Shown piece after piece: positions 23,588 to 34,721 of a stretch of 64,000 nt of DNA. A program made the position numbers and the translations under genes. Origin of the DNA: Fennellomyces sp. T-0311 (lineage: Eukaryota > Mucoromycota > Mucoromycetes > Mucorales > Lichtheimiaceae); assembly GCA_025266875.1 (NCBI GenBank), contig JALLLT010000025.1:496001-560000 (forward strand), given 5' to 3'. Every line of letters begins with the position of its first letter. Positions within the stretch are counted from its first letter, which is position 1. A model generated the notes under the pieces. That model was not told where the DNA came from and made no database searches. It was given only the letters and a program-made list of their open reading frames with translations.

Positions 23588-24187
23588 ATGGTCCAAGAAT
23601 CAACCATTTTCGTGCGCGAAGTAATCCTCGACGATCTGAAACATAACAAGGCTGCCCATGCCGTTGTCAATGGTGCTTACCGATCTGAAGGTACAAAGCA
23701 AGCTGCAGTGTTGCCATGTCAACCATTAACCGTTCCCCTTTGCATAGGTGGCTGGACCACGGAGAAAGACCTTGTCAGCGGTGAACGCGCCACTGAACAA
23801 GATATTGAACATGCTGTGCGAGCCAATGGAAAACCAAACACGCTGCTATATGCATTCGATAATTCTTCCGGTGCAGATACAGTTGTAGGCACAGTGCAGA
23901 TCCAAGCATTGCCAAACAAAGAAGCGGAACTGGGTCTTTTCGCAGTTTCGCCTTCATTTCAATCTCGAGGTGTCGGTGGTCGCCTGGTGCGTGGTGCTTT
24001 TGATCGCATGAAGGAATTGGGCTTTACTACGGCTGTCATCCATGTACTGGAGACCAGAGCTGAGCTTTTGGCTTGGTACAGAAAACTTGGCTTTGTAGAA
24101 ACTGGCGAGAGGATACCCTTTGTTTGGCCGGATATGCTTAAGGTCAAAGATGTTTGCTTTATTACTTTAAAGAAGCCCTTGGTATAA
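23588..24187 (+). CDS. GNAT-family N-acetyltransferase
   Basis: Acetyl-CoA-dependent N-acetyltransferase; substrate unknown. The core reads GLFAVSPSFQSRGVGGRLVRGAF, where Q/R-x-x-G-x-G/A (QSRGVGG) is the acetyl-CoA pyrophosphate loop, then a LETRAELLAWYRKLGFVETG motif near the end. An in-frame 57-nt intron (23691-23747, branch CATTAAC, CATAG acceptor) likely separates YRSEG and GWTTEKDLV; splicing gives 180 aa and retention 199 aa. A broken relative lies at about 29.3-29.9 kb and supports the spliced junction, because it reads GWTSESH directly after a matching intron. Confidence 0.85.
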   Translation: MVQESTIFVREVILDDLKHNKAAHAVVNGAYRSEGTKQAAVLPCQPLTVPLCIGGWTTEKDLVSGERATEQDIEHAVRANGKPNTLLYAFDNSSGADTVVGTVQIQALPNKEAELGLFAVSPSFQSRGVGGRLVRGAFDRMKELGFTTAVIHVLETRAELLAWYRKLGFVETGERIPFVWPDMLKVKDVCFITLKKPLV

Positions 24188-25310
24188 ATCAATAAACTAT
24201 ATAGAAGCGCTTGGACCTAATTGGTATGAGTCACACCGAACTCTTTTTTCTTTTTGGGCTTTCTATGCGGAGGACGAATATGCTTTCTGAATCACTGGTG
24301 CCTGAATGTCTATCCATCATAAACTCGCAAGTTGTTGTTATGAGATTCAAGGTGCTTACATCGAGCCACAGCACTGCTTCCCTCTGTTCCGGAAAGAGAT
24401 CAAATCAAGTTGGCGTGAGTTGGGTTTCGTTTCTTGTCCAACCTATAGAGAATTTTTTCTCTGAGTTTGCTTTTCCAATTGACTAAATATGGGAGAAACA
24501 CGTATTCGGTCCCATTGTATGCAAGTACCGTCAGATACGTTTGCTAATCAAATAGCAATCTGATATAACCTAATAGCCTTGAGAAAATCACATTGGCAAG
24601 CGATAGGATCAACTTATTGGCATGATCTAATCGGATGACGTGATACGATCCATGTAAACCTTATCTAATAAGGCTGCCCTCGAATTTACAAACTTGGCGG
24701 CTTGACAAGGTTAGTGTTCCTGCTGCGGACCTTATCTAACTCTGCAAAGCTATTCAGGAAAGAAACTTGCGTGATTCAATGCTGCAGTTACGTAGCATGT
24801 AAAAGTGTACATTGCTAACATCAAAGATGCAAGTCTAAAATAGGAGCCAACAGTGGCCAACACTTAATTTGGGGATAACTCCGTCCGTATGAGAAGTTTC
24901 GGCTACTTATTGATAAGGATTTAGTAATTGAGCAGAAAAGAACCTTGGCTAAAAGGAACGCCGATCTTACTCTTTGTTGAAGAGTTCGGTGTCGTTTAAA
25001 AGAAGTGGGGAAAAGCCAAAAGGATACGCAATGGAGCTTGGTTATACAAAGGAATGTATAGATTAAAGTGTATTTATGACAATTCATGGGTATGGCACTC
25101 GAGGGCAACATCCTTTAGGCAATTCGCCGGCCATATTGAATTTAGATCGAATGGAAAACCCTTACGGGGAAAAAAACCTGATTGAAATGCGGCTCCTTAT
25201 CGCTCAATCTGACTTGGACTGTGTTAAGCAATTGGTTAGCGGTAATTGAATAAGGACAAGAGTATATAAATCGACGCTTTTGCGCGTCTAATTTTTTTTC
25301 TTCACCCACC

Positions 25311-25422
25311 TGCAAAGGCTTCTATGTCAATCATTGGCAGTCGCCGTAGATTCGTCAGATCAACCCACGGTTGCGCTATACGCTCAGCGTTGTGCATTAC
25401 CACGATCACGAATCTGCACTCT
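25311..25422 (+). repeat. 112-bp direct repeat, copy 1 (potential hairpin)
   Basis: Identical to 25554-25665 except one base (CTTC versus CTCC near the start). It follows a TATATAAA motif (about 25264) and a T-rich run. Within the unit, AGATTCGT (25348-25355) and ACGAATCT (25408-25415) are perfect inverted arms, extended by GATC/GATC across a 2-nt bulge. It also opens a 52-codon frame from ATG 25324. Confidence 0.85.
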
Positions 25423-25553
25423 GTGACGGTATACTCTGGTTCTGTCATGGACAGGTGTGGTATGCCCAAATGGAACTTTTAATTTTGGAAGTGAAGTAGA
25501 ATTGGGCTAGATACTTCTTTTTCTTCTTTCTTTTCTCTTTTCACTCCACCTCC

Positions 25554-25665
25554 TGCAAAGGCTCCTATGTCAATCATTGGCAGTCGCCGTAGATTCGTCA
25601 GATCAACCCACGGTTGCGCTATACGCTCAGCGTTGTGCATTACCACGATCACGAATCTGCACTCT
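25554..25665 (+). repeat. 112-bp direct repeat, copy 2
   Basis: Second copy, 243 bp downstream of the first, also preceded by a long pyrimidine tract. The same inverted arms are kept. Its ATG frame is shorter (36 codons), because the sequence after the repeat differs. Confidence 0.85.
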
Positions 25666-27036
25666 TTGGCAGGGTGAAATAGAGGTTTTTATTTTGACGA
25701 CATATATGAACACACGGTGATCACAGCTTTCCACTCTCGTCTGATCCGTTTAAAAGAAAGGCAATGAAAAGCCTACGGGGCGGTAGGGAAAAGGAAGAAG
25801 ATATAAGAGGTGCAAAGTTAAAAATAACTGATATAGAGAAGAAGTAATACAAGTAAGAAGGCGATACAAAGCGAAGTTGGAGAGAAATGGGAAAGGTCCA
25901 ATACTATTTGCTTGTAGAAATGCAATAAAGTTTTTTTAAGAAACAAAAGGTAATGGGGGTTGCAATCTCTGTGGCAGTGTGCTCTGGTTCTGTCATCGGC
26001 AGGAAGTCTTACATAAATAGACGTTGGGTTTCGTTTTTTAGCTTCCATTCGATGTATATTTGTACAACTAGGTTTTATAAAAGCTCTTCTATCTTTATTT
26101 TAACGGCGAACTCACTGATGTTGTCATATATGGTCATTGTGAACGGTGGTTGTCTTAAAAACCGCTTGCAGGCTAGAGGAAATACATAAATGCTGGTCAT
26201 TCCAAGTGTGAAGATGGATTATCTTGGTGGTCTGGCGCAAGTTCTGGCATGTGAAGGATATGTTGGAAATGAATCTACGTGACATTATGGATCTTTATCA
26301 ACGGGGCGAACTATACATGTTCTGATATATTTGATATGTGCGCTCTTCGCCGACACTGAACTGCGTGATAGTATGTCCGTGAAATTCAAACGACCAATCC
26401 ATCACCTCCAAACACGTTCCATTCGCCCATTGTTGAGCAAGAGCCTCCTGAGCCAGTGCAATCGCCGTCACTGCCTCAAGAAACACCAAAGACATGTCAG
26501 CCTAAGCTTTCATCATCGGCAATGATGCAGGATGATGATAATATGGGCGCAGACGGCTGGCGCTGGGATGATGCAGACGAAAATATGATTCAAGAGATTC
26601 AGTCGGCCGAACCATCACTTCCATCCACGACCATCCTTCTCCTCCAACGACACAATAAACACCAGCGGTACCAACACGATCATCTCTGCAGCCTCAAGTG
26701 GAAATCCAAAGATCAATCCAAGGCGACTCCGTTATCGATGGTGCAGGGGTGATGCGGATGAAGATATCAACTGGGATAAGGTACAATAAAGAGAGATGCC
26801 TTAATATGCTTTACCATGCAGCGCACGCGAGCTATAAGCATTGATCTGGCAATTATACGTACATGGCCAGATATATACCTAGGGCTTTTAGCTACTGTAG
26901 GTACGACCATCAATGCCTTTGGCATACGTATCAATGGCTTGATTGCCCAGTTGTCAAATTCAGTTACAAAGCGTAACAAATGTATTACGGAATGCATAAA
27001 TTAAGTTTCAGATAGACGTTTTTCTTTCGGTCAACT

Positions 27037-28887
27037 ATGCCATTGTTACAGCAACCCTCAGAAATAATATTCCTGATTTACGACTCGCTTGACTCATGGG
27101 TAGATCGGTTTCAAATGGCACTTACGTGCAAAGGGGTACACCGGACTATCTTGGAAAACCGTACATGGCTGCCATGGGAATTCAGACCCCATTACAAACA
27201 AAGCAATTGTCAAATTCCGTGTTTGACCTGCAAGTGTCTTATAATTGACGGCGATAAATTAACGCTGGATCAAGATTCAAGAAGTTCTTTTGACCGCATA
27301 GCATCACATACATTCACCTCAGCATCGCGTGTCATATTCAAAAATGCAGCGAATTTGACCAAGGCATTTAGAAGACGACTGTTCAAGGCATTTGCCAAAC
27401 CAAACAGGCTTCTCGTGCTGTATCTATCTGCAGCTGAAAGCCATGACTGGGTATTCACGGCACGGTCTGTAAACAGGGGTCGGCACAAGGTGAAGATAAT
27501 GATTGACACGTTTGAAGGATTTGACGACGAGGTAAGTTGTGATCTAGCTAACTCATATCACGAGAACTAACACCGGATTTATAGCGAAGCGACGATGAAG
27601 ACGAAGATGGCGAAAGGGAGTTTAACAATTTACAGGATACCGACGAAGGCTGCTTCTCTATAAGAGCAATCACGAAACGTCCACATATTGATTATTTCGA
27701 CACCCCGTCACCTGTCAAACGCCAGCGTGTTAGTTTTGAACAAGATTTGAAATCCTTGTACGTTGACAGAGGTAAGTATACCTGTCACTCGTGTTACTTT
27801 ATTTACTAATGATAGCATAGGTCTTGCTCAGCTTCGCAATCATCCGCTTACAACACTGACGACTTTGCCAAAAGCTTTAGACAAACTGATAGTAAAGGGC
27901 ACCACATACCACCGTTTGATGAAGCCTGTGGATGACGCAGAAACACTTGCAGTCCGTCTTTCGCTCACAACCATACATGATCAAGTCGTGCACGACCATG
28001 CTGAGCAGTTAATCGAATGCGTCCTTTTGAGCGACCACGCTTGGGCTTTTGTTACCTGTGTCGACGCGTTTGTAATGAACGATCTTGATATTGATGACTG
28101 CGCAATGCAGGGTACCGACGAGCATGCTGAGCGTGCCCAGGCACTGATAATCGACAAAAATCTGTACGGAACAAAATGGAAGGAGCTGGTCGTCAAGTGG
28201 GGACGTATGGAGTTTCTCGTCCAAGCTGCCTTTTATGGAGAACGAGCGAACACCAAAGTCTACAGTTTCTTGGGTTCCTCAATCCCACGTGCAGCAGTGC
28301 AAACATTCGACTCCCAACAATTCAAAGTTCTTGTGCCTCTCGAACCTGTAGAAACAGTCGCGTCAATACGTTTCCTCCGCACTTATACTAAAAAGGCTGC
28401 TCATTATCTTTGGTCTTTCAACAGCAAGCGTTTTGCCCATCAACGGTACGCCCCCACCCACCCTCTGACACTCGATCGCCATAACACACGGATGAAAGCG
28501 AGTAAAAAAGACAAGTCTAGCTTGGCGTCATTGGTAATAGGTATCATTCTTGCAAGAAAATTTACAGCTGGAGATCGCGACCGAGCATTCGAGTTATTAG
28601 AGAGCACACAGGAGTTCTCAAAAGTATCGATCACTAGCTGGAACTCCAGAAAAACAATCAGCGACGCGTTAAAAGCGATGGAAGCCTCAACTCCAAAGTC
28701 TGGCCTACTTTTGCCATTGCGAGTATTAGCACAATTGGATATTTTGGACGGAAATGCAACGGACGTGAGCATATCAGCTCTCTACGACAAAAATCTCAGA
28801 GATAGCTTGCTAAAGATGTATAGTACGTGTATAGCCCCGGTTATGAAGAATTGTAACGCAAGTACAATTGAGGAGTATCTGAAATAA
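27037..28887 (+). CDS. F-box-like protein of unknown specificity
   Basis: Three exons (27037-27531, 27585-27771, 27821-28887) give 582 aa. The N-terminus resembles an F-box: QQPSEIIFLIYDSLDSWVDRFQMALTCKGVHRTI. A CPxC-type pair (IPCLTCKC) follows at about residue 61. A short acidic patch (RSDDEDEDGERE) and a basic patch (SPVKRQRV) lie in the linker, near residues 166-215. The large helical C-terminal half is unrecognised. If it is an F-box protein it would recruit a substrate to an SCF ubiquitin ligase. No LRR, WD40 or Kelch repeats are seen, so the substrate domain may be lineage-specific. Confidence 0.7.
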
Positions 28888-29336
28888 TGTCCATTAATAA
28901 ATGGTATGGATCACACAATATACTTTAAGAGCAAACAGCTGTGAATCACGTGGAGTGCTGGTGTTGGGTCCTATAGCCATTTCCGTAGTGAGGAAAACGA
29001 ACTCTGCCACACAGAAAGAGTGCTTATTTACCTTGGGCTATTCATTCTTCACCAACGATGTGCGAGTGAACTTCGTATAATATTTGTCAGTGCTCAAATT
29101 TTCGCGTGCAAATAAACTTGACTCTTACTTGTGGCTGCACAAATTTAAAAAAGTTATCCAGAACTTGTTGTTCTGTGCCTTTAGTGTCGCCATGACGGAA
29201 TGACGAGAGAGGAAATCCGTCCTTGCACAAAGCCATACTGATACCAATGACGGTGATGCTGGTTGCACCTGCCGAGCCACGATTCATTGTGGCCATATGA
29301 CGAGCAGAGCAGTGAGGGTTGTTGCAGTGGTTTGCA
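28888..29336. other. Intergenic
   Basis: A minus-strand 69-codon frame (29087-29296) has fairly protein-like composition but no recognised family and no supported partner exon. Confidence 0.4.
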
Positions 29337-29880
29337 ATTATTGTGCGAGAAATTGACGTGGTAGATCCAGCGTATCGAACAGATGGTGACTAATTACTTC
29401 TGTCAACCACTACCATATGATAACCATTTGTTGTCAAAAGTACACAGTTGGATGGACATCTGAAAGCCATATAATTTATGGCCTCCGTGTAGCAGATGAA
29501 GAAATTGACAGCTCAGTACGGGGGCATGGCACGACATGCAGATTACTTTACGCTTTAGATATTTTGGAAGGATATAGCAAAGTGGTTGGCACATTACGGA
29601 TTGATCCAGTCGAGAATGATGAACGAGCAGGCGAAATTCGACTTTTTTTTTCCATGGCACCAGATGACCAATCGCGTGGTGTAGGCGGTCGTCCGGTGAG
29701 GTATTGGGATATGGATCTATTGTTATGCGCGTACTCGTGGCAAGAGTCGAACTACTGGCGTGGTACAAAAAAATTCGATTCACAGCGCCGGGTGCCAAAC
29801 TGGAGTTCGATAACCAGGACCAACTCAAAGTGAAAGGCTCCTACTTTATTACCCTCCAAAAAGTCATTGCTAGTGCGTAA
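29337..29880 (+). pseudogene. Decayed GNAT acetyltransferase paralogue
   Basis: Segments align with the GNAT gene at 23.6-24.2 kb: IVREIDVVDPAYRTD before an intron-like GT...CACAG (29386-29451 region), then GWTSESH, LLYALDILEGYSKVVGTLRID and DDQSRGVGG. After GGRPV the frame breaks, and a shifted frame resumes with ELLAWYKKIRF and ends FITLQK before TAA at 29878-29880. The first 12 or so residues and part of the middle are missing, and no in-frame ATG begins it. The 3' end overlaps taf14 on the other strand. Broken frame, internal deletion and no start all support a pseudogene. Confidence 0.75.
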
Positions 29881-31351
29881 AATCCCACAACCGTGTTAAT
29901 AGCTCGGGACCCAGCGAATAAAGATCCACTACAACTTCATCTAGTACCATATTCAGCATCCCAACTTGACATTGAAAAAAAAAGTACTTACTATCCTCTA
30001 CTCGAACAGCCATTGCATCCGTTTTGTACCTATCAACAATATTCCGCAGTTCCGTTAACTTGTCATTATCCAAGGAACTGATTTTCCTTGCAAGCTCCAA
30101 CATATTAACGTTCTAGACCCAAACATGTCAATAACAAACAATTATAACATTCATCATTGGATTTTTTTTTACCTCTGGAATTCCCCAGGCGCGTCGCAGC
30201 TCCATGCTCAAAGACGCTCCATGAATAGGATTAACATGATCCAGATCACTTTCGCTGTATACATCATCCACGATTCGCTGCTCCTCATCGTCGTTATTAT
30301 GTTTATCGTCTCCACGATCGTTGTCGTCGCCGTTGGTATCTGAAGAAGAGGAAGAGTGGCCTCTGTATCCATTCTGGTGCGGCCGCTGCTGTTGCTGCCG
30401 CCGCCGGTTGAAGCGGTCGCCATCACCTTCGTCATAGCTGGAGCCTGACGAATCCGAACGTCCTCCCTGATGCACTGGCTGTTGATGCTGCAAGGCCGGC
30501 CTGCGAGTGTCATCACTCAGATCCGATAAATAGTTATTTAAATTGTCGTATTCTGACGCTTGAGGTGTTTTGATGTTTTGGGTATAATCGTACGGGCTGG
30601 CGAGAACGCCGTTGGGCGATGCGAATGAATGCGGGTTGGGGGAAGCTGAATAGGCCGAGGAATATCCGGCAGGCTGCGGAAAAAGTGGCGTGGATGGCGA
30701 CACAGACGCACCCGACATAGAATCAAACTCTTTGGACCGAGCCGTTGTGGGCGATCCGGGTGACTTGACCTTTCTGCCCTTTTCCATCGAGTCGGACCGT
30801 CGCTTTTTGGCTGGTGGTAATGGCGCTGGCTCTCGGCTCAATATATTGATTAATTCGGCGGATGGGTTCTGAAACACCTGCTCTGGGAACTTAGCCACGA
30901 ATGGAAACAAAAGGGCGGGGATATCGAGGCCTTACCACTGTCTTTACAGCCGAATAGTGTGTTTGGACGAAATTGAGATCAAACAATAGAACCTCAGTGT
31001 TGGCGATGTTGTTGGCAAAGTAGAGGACAATGCGCATGTCAAACTCGCCCCATCCTTTTTCTTGCAAGAGGTACGGCTCCTTGCTGACCGCTATAACGAA
31101 CATGTTGGCCTAGGTGAAGTCAGACACAGTGATCGTGCTTTACCTCGTCGAGGATCTTTGAAGGTCGGGTGCAGAATATACTCGACATGATCAAGAAGCT
31201 CCGTGAGTCGTCCTTTCTTTTCCTTGTTGCCCTCCACGGCGACAAGCTTGATCTTCCAGTTCCGCAGTGGATGGCCCTCTATCATTTCGGCTCCAGCACC
31301 TTTGATGATGCTGTTCTGACAAGTGATTTTGATATCCTGCGTAATCTCCAT
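29870..31351 (-). CDS. TAF14: TAF14-like protein (YEATS + ET domain)
   Basis: Five exons: 31351-31144, 31090-30936, 30889-30173, 30112-29992, 29940-29870; 423 aa. The YEATS domain (about 1-125) binds acyl-lysine on histone H3. Visible landmarks are HPLRNWKIKLVAV, HVEYILHPTFKDPRR, then EKGWGEFDMRIVLYF and LLFDLNF. The C-terminal ET domain (from about residue 363) has LARKISSLDNDKLTELRNIV and ends DLYSLGPELLTRLWDF, close to yeast Taf14, a shared subunit of TFIID, TFIIF, INO80, SWI/SNF and NuA3. The central exon of 239 codons is an unusually long low-complexity linker with Ser/Pro, Gln/His and Asp/Asn runs. An in-frame extension upstream of 31351 is possible (a GT-containing ATG context at 31405), but MEITQDIK is the natural start. 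Confidence 0.9.
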
Positions 31352-32087
31352 CTGTGCCGTATTTGAGTGATACAGATGGCCCTTAAATGTGCAAGAACCT
31401 ACCATATTTTGGTTTTTCAGTTACTTGCTCCTACGTGCCCTGGGCTTGCGACACAATCGAGGAATGGCAGAATCCTACAAGGAAACAGAGGGGAGAAATA
31501 AAGGAGGTGTCATTGCACTGCTGTAGAGAGCCCATTTCTCGCTTGACAATCCAGATAAGGGGGACACTTTTGATTGAAAGTGAATGACAGGGAATCTCTT
31601 GTTACCTGCGAAAAGAAGAGTAAAGGGAAAGAAAGGTCCAACCAATCTATTCGCGCCCAGGAGATGGGAATTTTATTCAGCCGAAGCCCAATGAAATCGG
31701 CTAGTTACACAGAGGTCTTCCACGGTTGTGTGGCGATTACCGTAGCCTTGGAAACCTTACTTGACGACCACTGTTGCTCTGTATCTACGATGAATGCGAT
31801 ATTGCGGCCCATGGATCCTTTTCGATGATTGCAGCTACCCGCACCCAGAGAAAAAAAGAGTAAATGTGCTCATACACCATATGCAAGTCTTGTCAGCAAT
31901 ATAGATAGCCGGCTCTTACTCTTCCTGCCGGTGTAGACTTGGGTCGCATGAAGCTAGTTTACAGAGTAGGGGGTTGCCTGCCAGGGCTACATCCGAGTTT
32001 CTTGAACGCGTCGGTGTCAATTTGTATCGCGATTTCGCGTCTGTGCAACGTGCTTCCTTTACCCCACCCTTGCCCCGACCTTTTTCC
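31352..32087. other. Divergent intergenic region, taf14 / ATRIP-like
   Basis: 736 bp between two divergent starts. No conserved element was recognised. Confidence 0.5.
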
Positions 32088-34686
32088 ATGGAGGACGATT
32101 ACGACGATAACTGGATTACCGATGATGTATTGGACGTAATCGATCAACTGGAAACTCAATATGTGGGTTCACAGCAAGTCCCACTCTCTACAACTGTTTC
32201 CAACTACAACCACCTGGCTCTTCCATCAACAGCACCAGGTCTTGTCGTTGATCAACCTACGGCCGATATTCCAAATCGCCACCACCAGTACAATCAGCAA
32301 GTAAATATGCAAGCAGTGTTTCCATATAGACATATTATTTATCCAAAGAAACAGACAGAGCATACCATCGATGAGTTGCGGTTCAACGAAGACCGCTTGA
32401 AGCTTCGACTTGCGCAAGAAGAAACCGCACGTGAGAGTATGCAGCGAGATCTAGAGCAGATACGATCAGAATTACGCTTCAAAGACCATGAACTCGAAGG
32501 ACTTAAGTTTGAACTGCGGTTCTTGAAGGCCAAGGCGAAGTCAACGGATGCTGGAACGCCCGCCACTCCATCCACAGCTTCCACCGCAACAACTGCAAGA
32601 AGTACAAATATATTCATTCCCTTTGTTGATGGGGCGCTTATACGGTAATATATAGGATCGGTTTTCCCAGATGGTGCGGGATTCTCTGATCCACTTTATA
32701 ACAAACGCAACGCTCATGTACGATCCCGATCAACCACTCCATCGCCTGGCCCATCCATCCAGCAGCGAGTGGAACGCAAACGCAATGTGGAAGCAATGGC
32801 GATGGATAGCACTCCCAAGAAACTAGTCAAACCGGAAGTACCCGATACTAACAAAACCAGGCATGCTCAAGCAAGTGTCCAACCTTGATGATTATATCCA
32901 TAGTGAAACTTATGCCTGAGCTGCAGTTCCTGAGGAGACTCCTTGGATCGGAATATCGCCAATTGCAAATAGAAAAGCAAGACGATATCAATGAGAACCC
33001 TAAAACATGGCCTTCCCCGTTGATAACCAAGTTGAGCGAACAATTCTCTCGGCGCCTTGTTCCATCACAGAAGAACAAGAGACTAGCCATACTAGGCGCC
33101 GACTTTGCAGATTGTATCATACGCTCCAACCCACCCAATCTCAACATAACCATTCAGCAACTGATGAATCTACTTGGTCATTTGTTAACTATAAGCATCA
33201 AGGATAAACTGGTGAGCAGTGCTGGCCTAAACGCGTCTATATTCATTGACATTCGTATATAGTTTGAGGTCGTGAGCAAAGCTATCGAAACAATCAATAT
33301 GTTATCCAGTAGTTATGACGAGGCAAGACGATATCTTTGGCATGAATTCCAGAGAGGTAATAACATGAGCATCCACATGGACTATTAGAAACTAAGTGAT
33401 GTGTGTAGTTGAAGAAGACTCAATGTTGTACAAAATGGTCGCTTGCCTTGAACTTTTCGATATTCTGCCGGCAGAAAATGAACCTCACCTCCACCATATA
33501 CCATATGTTCCAGGAATGACTATTCGAGAACTAACCACATTCTGTCGGCTATACAAACTTACACCTACAGAATTAGATATCTTAATCAAGCGTGAGGCAT
33601 CCGACAAGTTTAGCCACACATGCATCCTGCATATTTTAAATACTTATATACATCTCATAGAAATCGACGTATCTATGCAACACAGGTAACTGCTATCTGA
33701 TCACAGGGGAAACAAGCCGATTCTTACTTTATGTAGCCTCCACTTTCTGCTTAAGAAGGGCTCCTTTCTAAAATTACTGTCCACAAACGCACCCATACCC
33801 ATCGTCATCAATGCCATCGACCTATTATCAAAGCTTGTCTGTGGTACGCACATTTTCGCGTAGATTAATCTAATACTCAAACATGCTTTAGACGACCGGA
33901 TAGCATTTCTTTCAAAAGTGGCAGTAGATCGGACATCGATTATCTCACCTGTATCTATGCTGACTAGTTTGCTCCATATGCGACAACCGTCAGAAGCTCC
34001 CAATGACATAGAAAACGTATGTTCCTCGGACTCATCATCCTGAACATGCCACTTATCAGCTCATCTTTTACAAAAGTGGTTTATAATGCGCATCAAGGCC
34101 GTTGAAACACTCATATCTATTATTGATGATCCAGCCACCTCTAATACGATGATACAGCAGGCCTGTGCAAAGGTAACCCACTAAACTACGGTGTAAACCA
34201 GAAATAACATATGGCTCTTAGCTATCAACCCCTCTACAACAAATGTGTTACGATGAATGCGTCCGACTCGAGCACATCAATCACCCTCCTTACACACCGA
34301 TTCGATTCGATAGAAGGTATGAAATGCACTTATCAAGTGGATTTGCGACACTGATACATAATTGTTATAGTGAACAGCTCATCAACATCAGTCTGGATTT
34401 AATATATTCTGTTCTACAGTGCTGCGGTATGAGCCATCTAGTTGAACAAGAAATGTTTACCACGTCAATGAAGCGGATGGAACACATGCAGATGGTTATA
34501 CGGGAGATCTGGGGTCATGATCATGCAGGTAAATAAAGCCAAAGCAGGGAAATCCGTTAGCAAAGCAACTGATCCGTCTTTTATTCAGCGGGAGAAAAGA
34601 TTAGAGATATAGAAAAATTATTGAAGACATTGTATCAGGGTACTATGCAATCTGATAGTGATTTTAATACGATGGGTACAAAGTAA
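32088..34686 (+). CDS. ATRIP/Rad26/Lcd1-like DNA-damage checkpoint protein (tentative)
   Basis: Likely partner of the ATR/Mec1 kinase. The N-terminus is acidic and aromatic (MEDDYDDNWITDDVLDVIDQLE), like the RPA-binding motif of ATRIP, followed by a coiled coil (about residues 88-150, DELRFNEDRLKLRLAQEETA). The rest is helical HEAT-like sequence. Exons: 32088-32601, 32671 to about 32843, about 32884-33211, 33263-33356, 33409-33685, 33737-33840, 33892-34016, 34077-34172, 34222-34316, 34371-34528, 34589-34686. From 32884 onward all frames join cleanly. The 32.84-32.95 kb junction is unresolved: a perfect TACTAAC branch site lies there, but no standard pair keeps the frame at usual length. Stop is TAA at 34684. 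Tail-to-tail with the BAP31 gene, 35 bp apart. Confidence 0.55.
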
Positions 34687-34721
34687 ATGTTTATTTGTTC
34701 CGTCGACACTTCTCCAAATTT

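Larger units (their letters stand above)
24188..27036. other. Intergenic, with a duplicated 112-bp sequence
   Basis: No convincing protein gene. The 25.3-25.7 kb repeat is listed separately. Near 24659-24673 lies CCTTAT-CTA-ATAAGG, an inverted arrangement with a GATA-type core. Around 26.5-26.8 kb two acidic, Trp-containing snippets (GWRWDDADEN; DADEDINWDK) look like debris of a coding sequence but show no continuous frame. Confidence 0.5.

Noticed and set aside
26298..26760. Candidate gene from short frames with acidic Trp-containing motifs
   Set aside because: No continuous frame, start or splice model; at most debris of an old gene.
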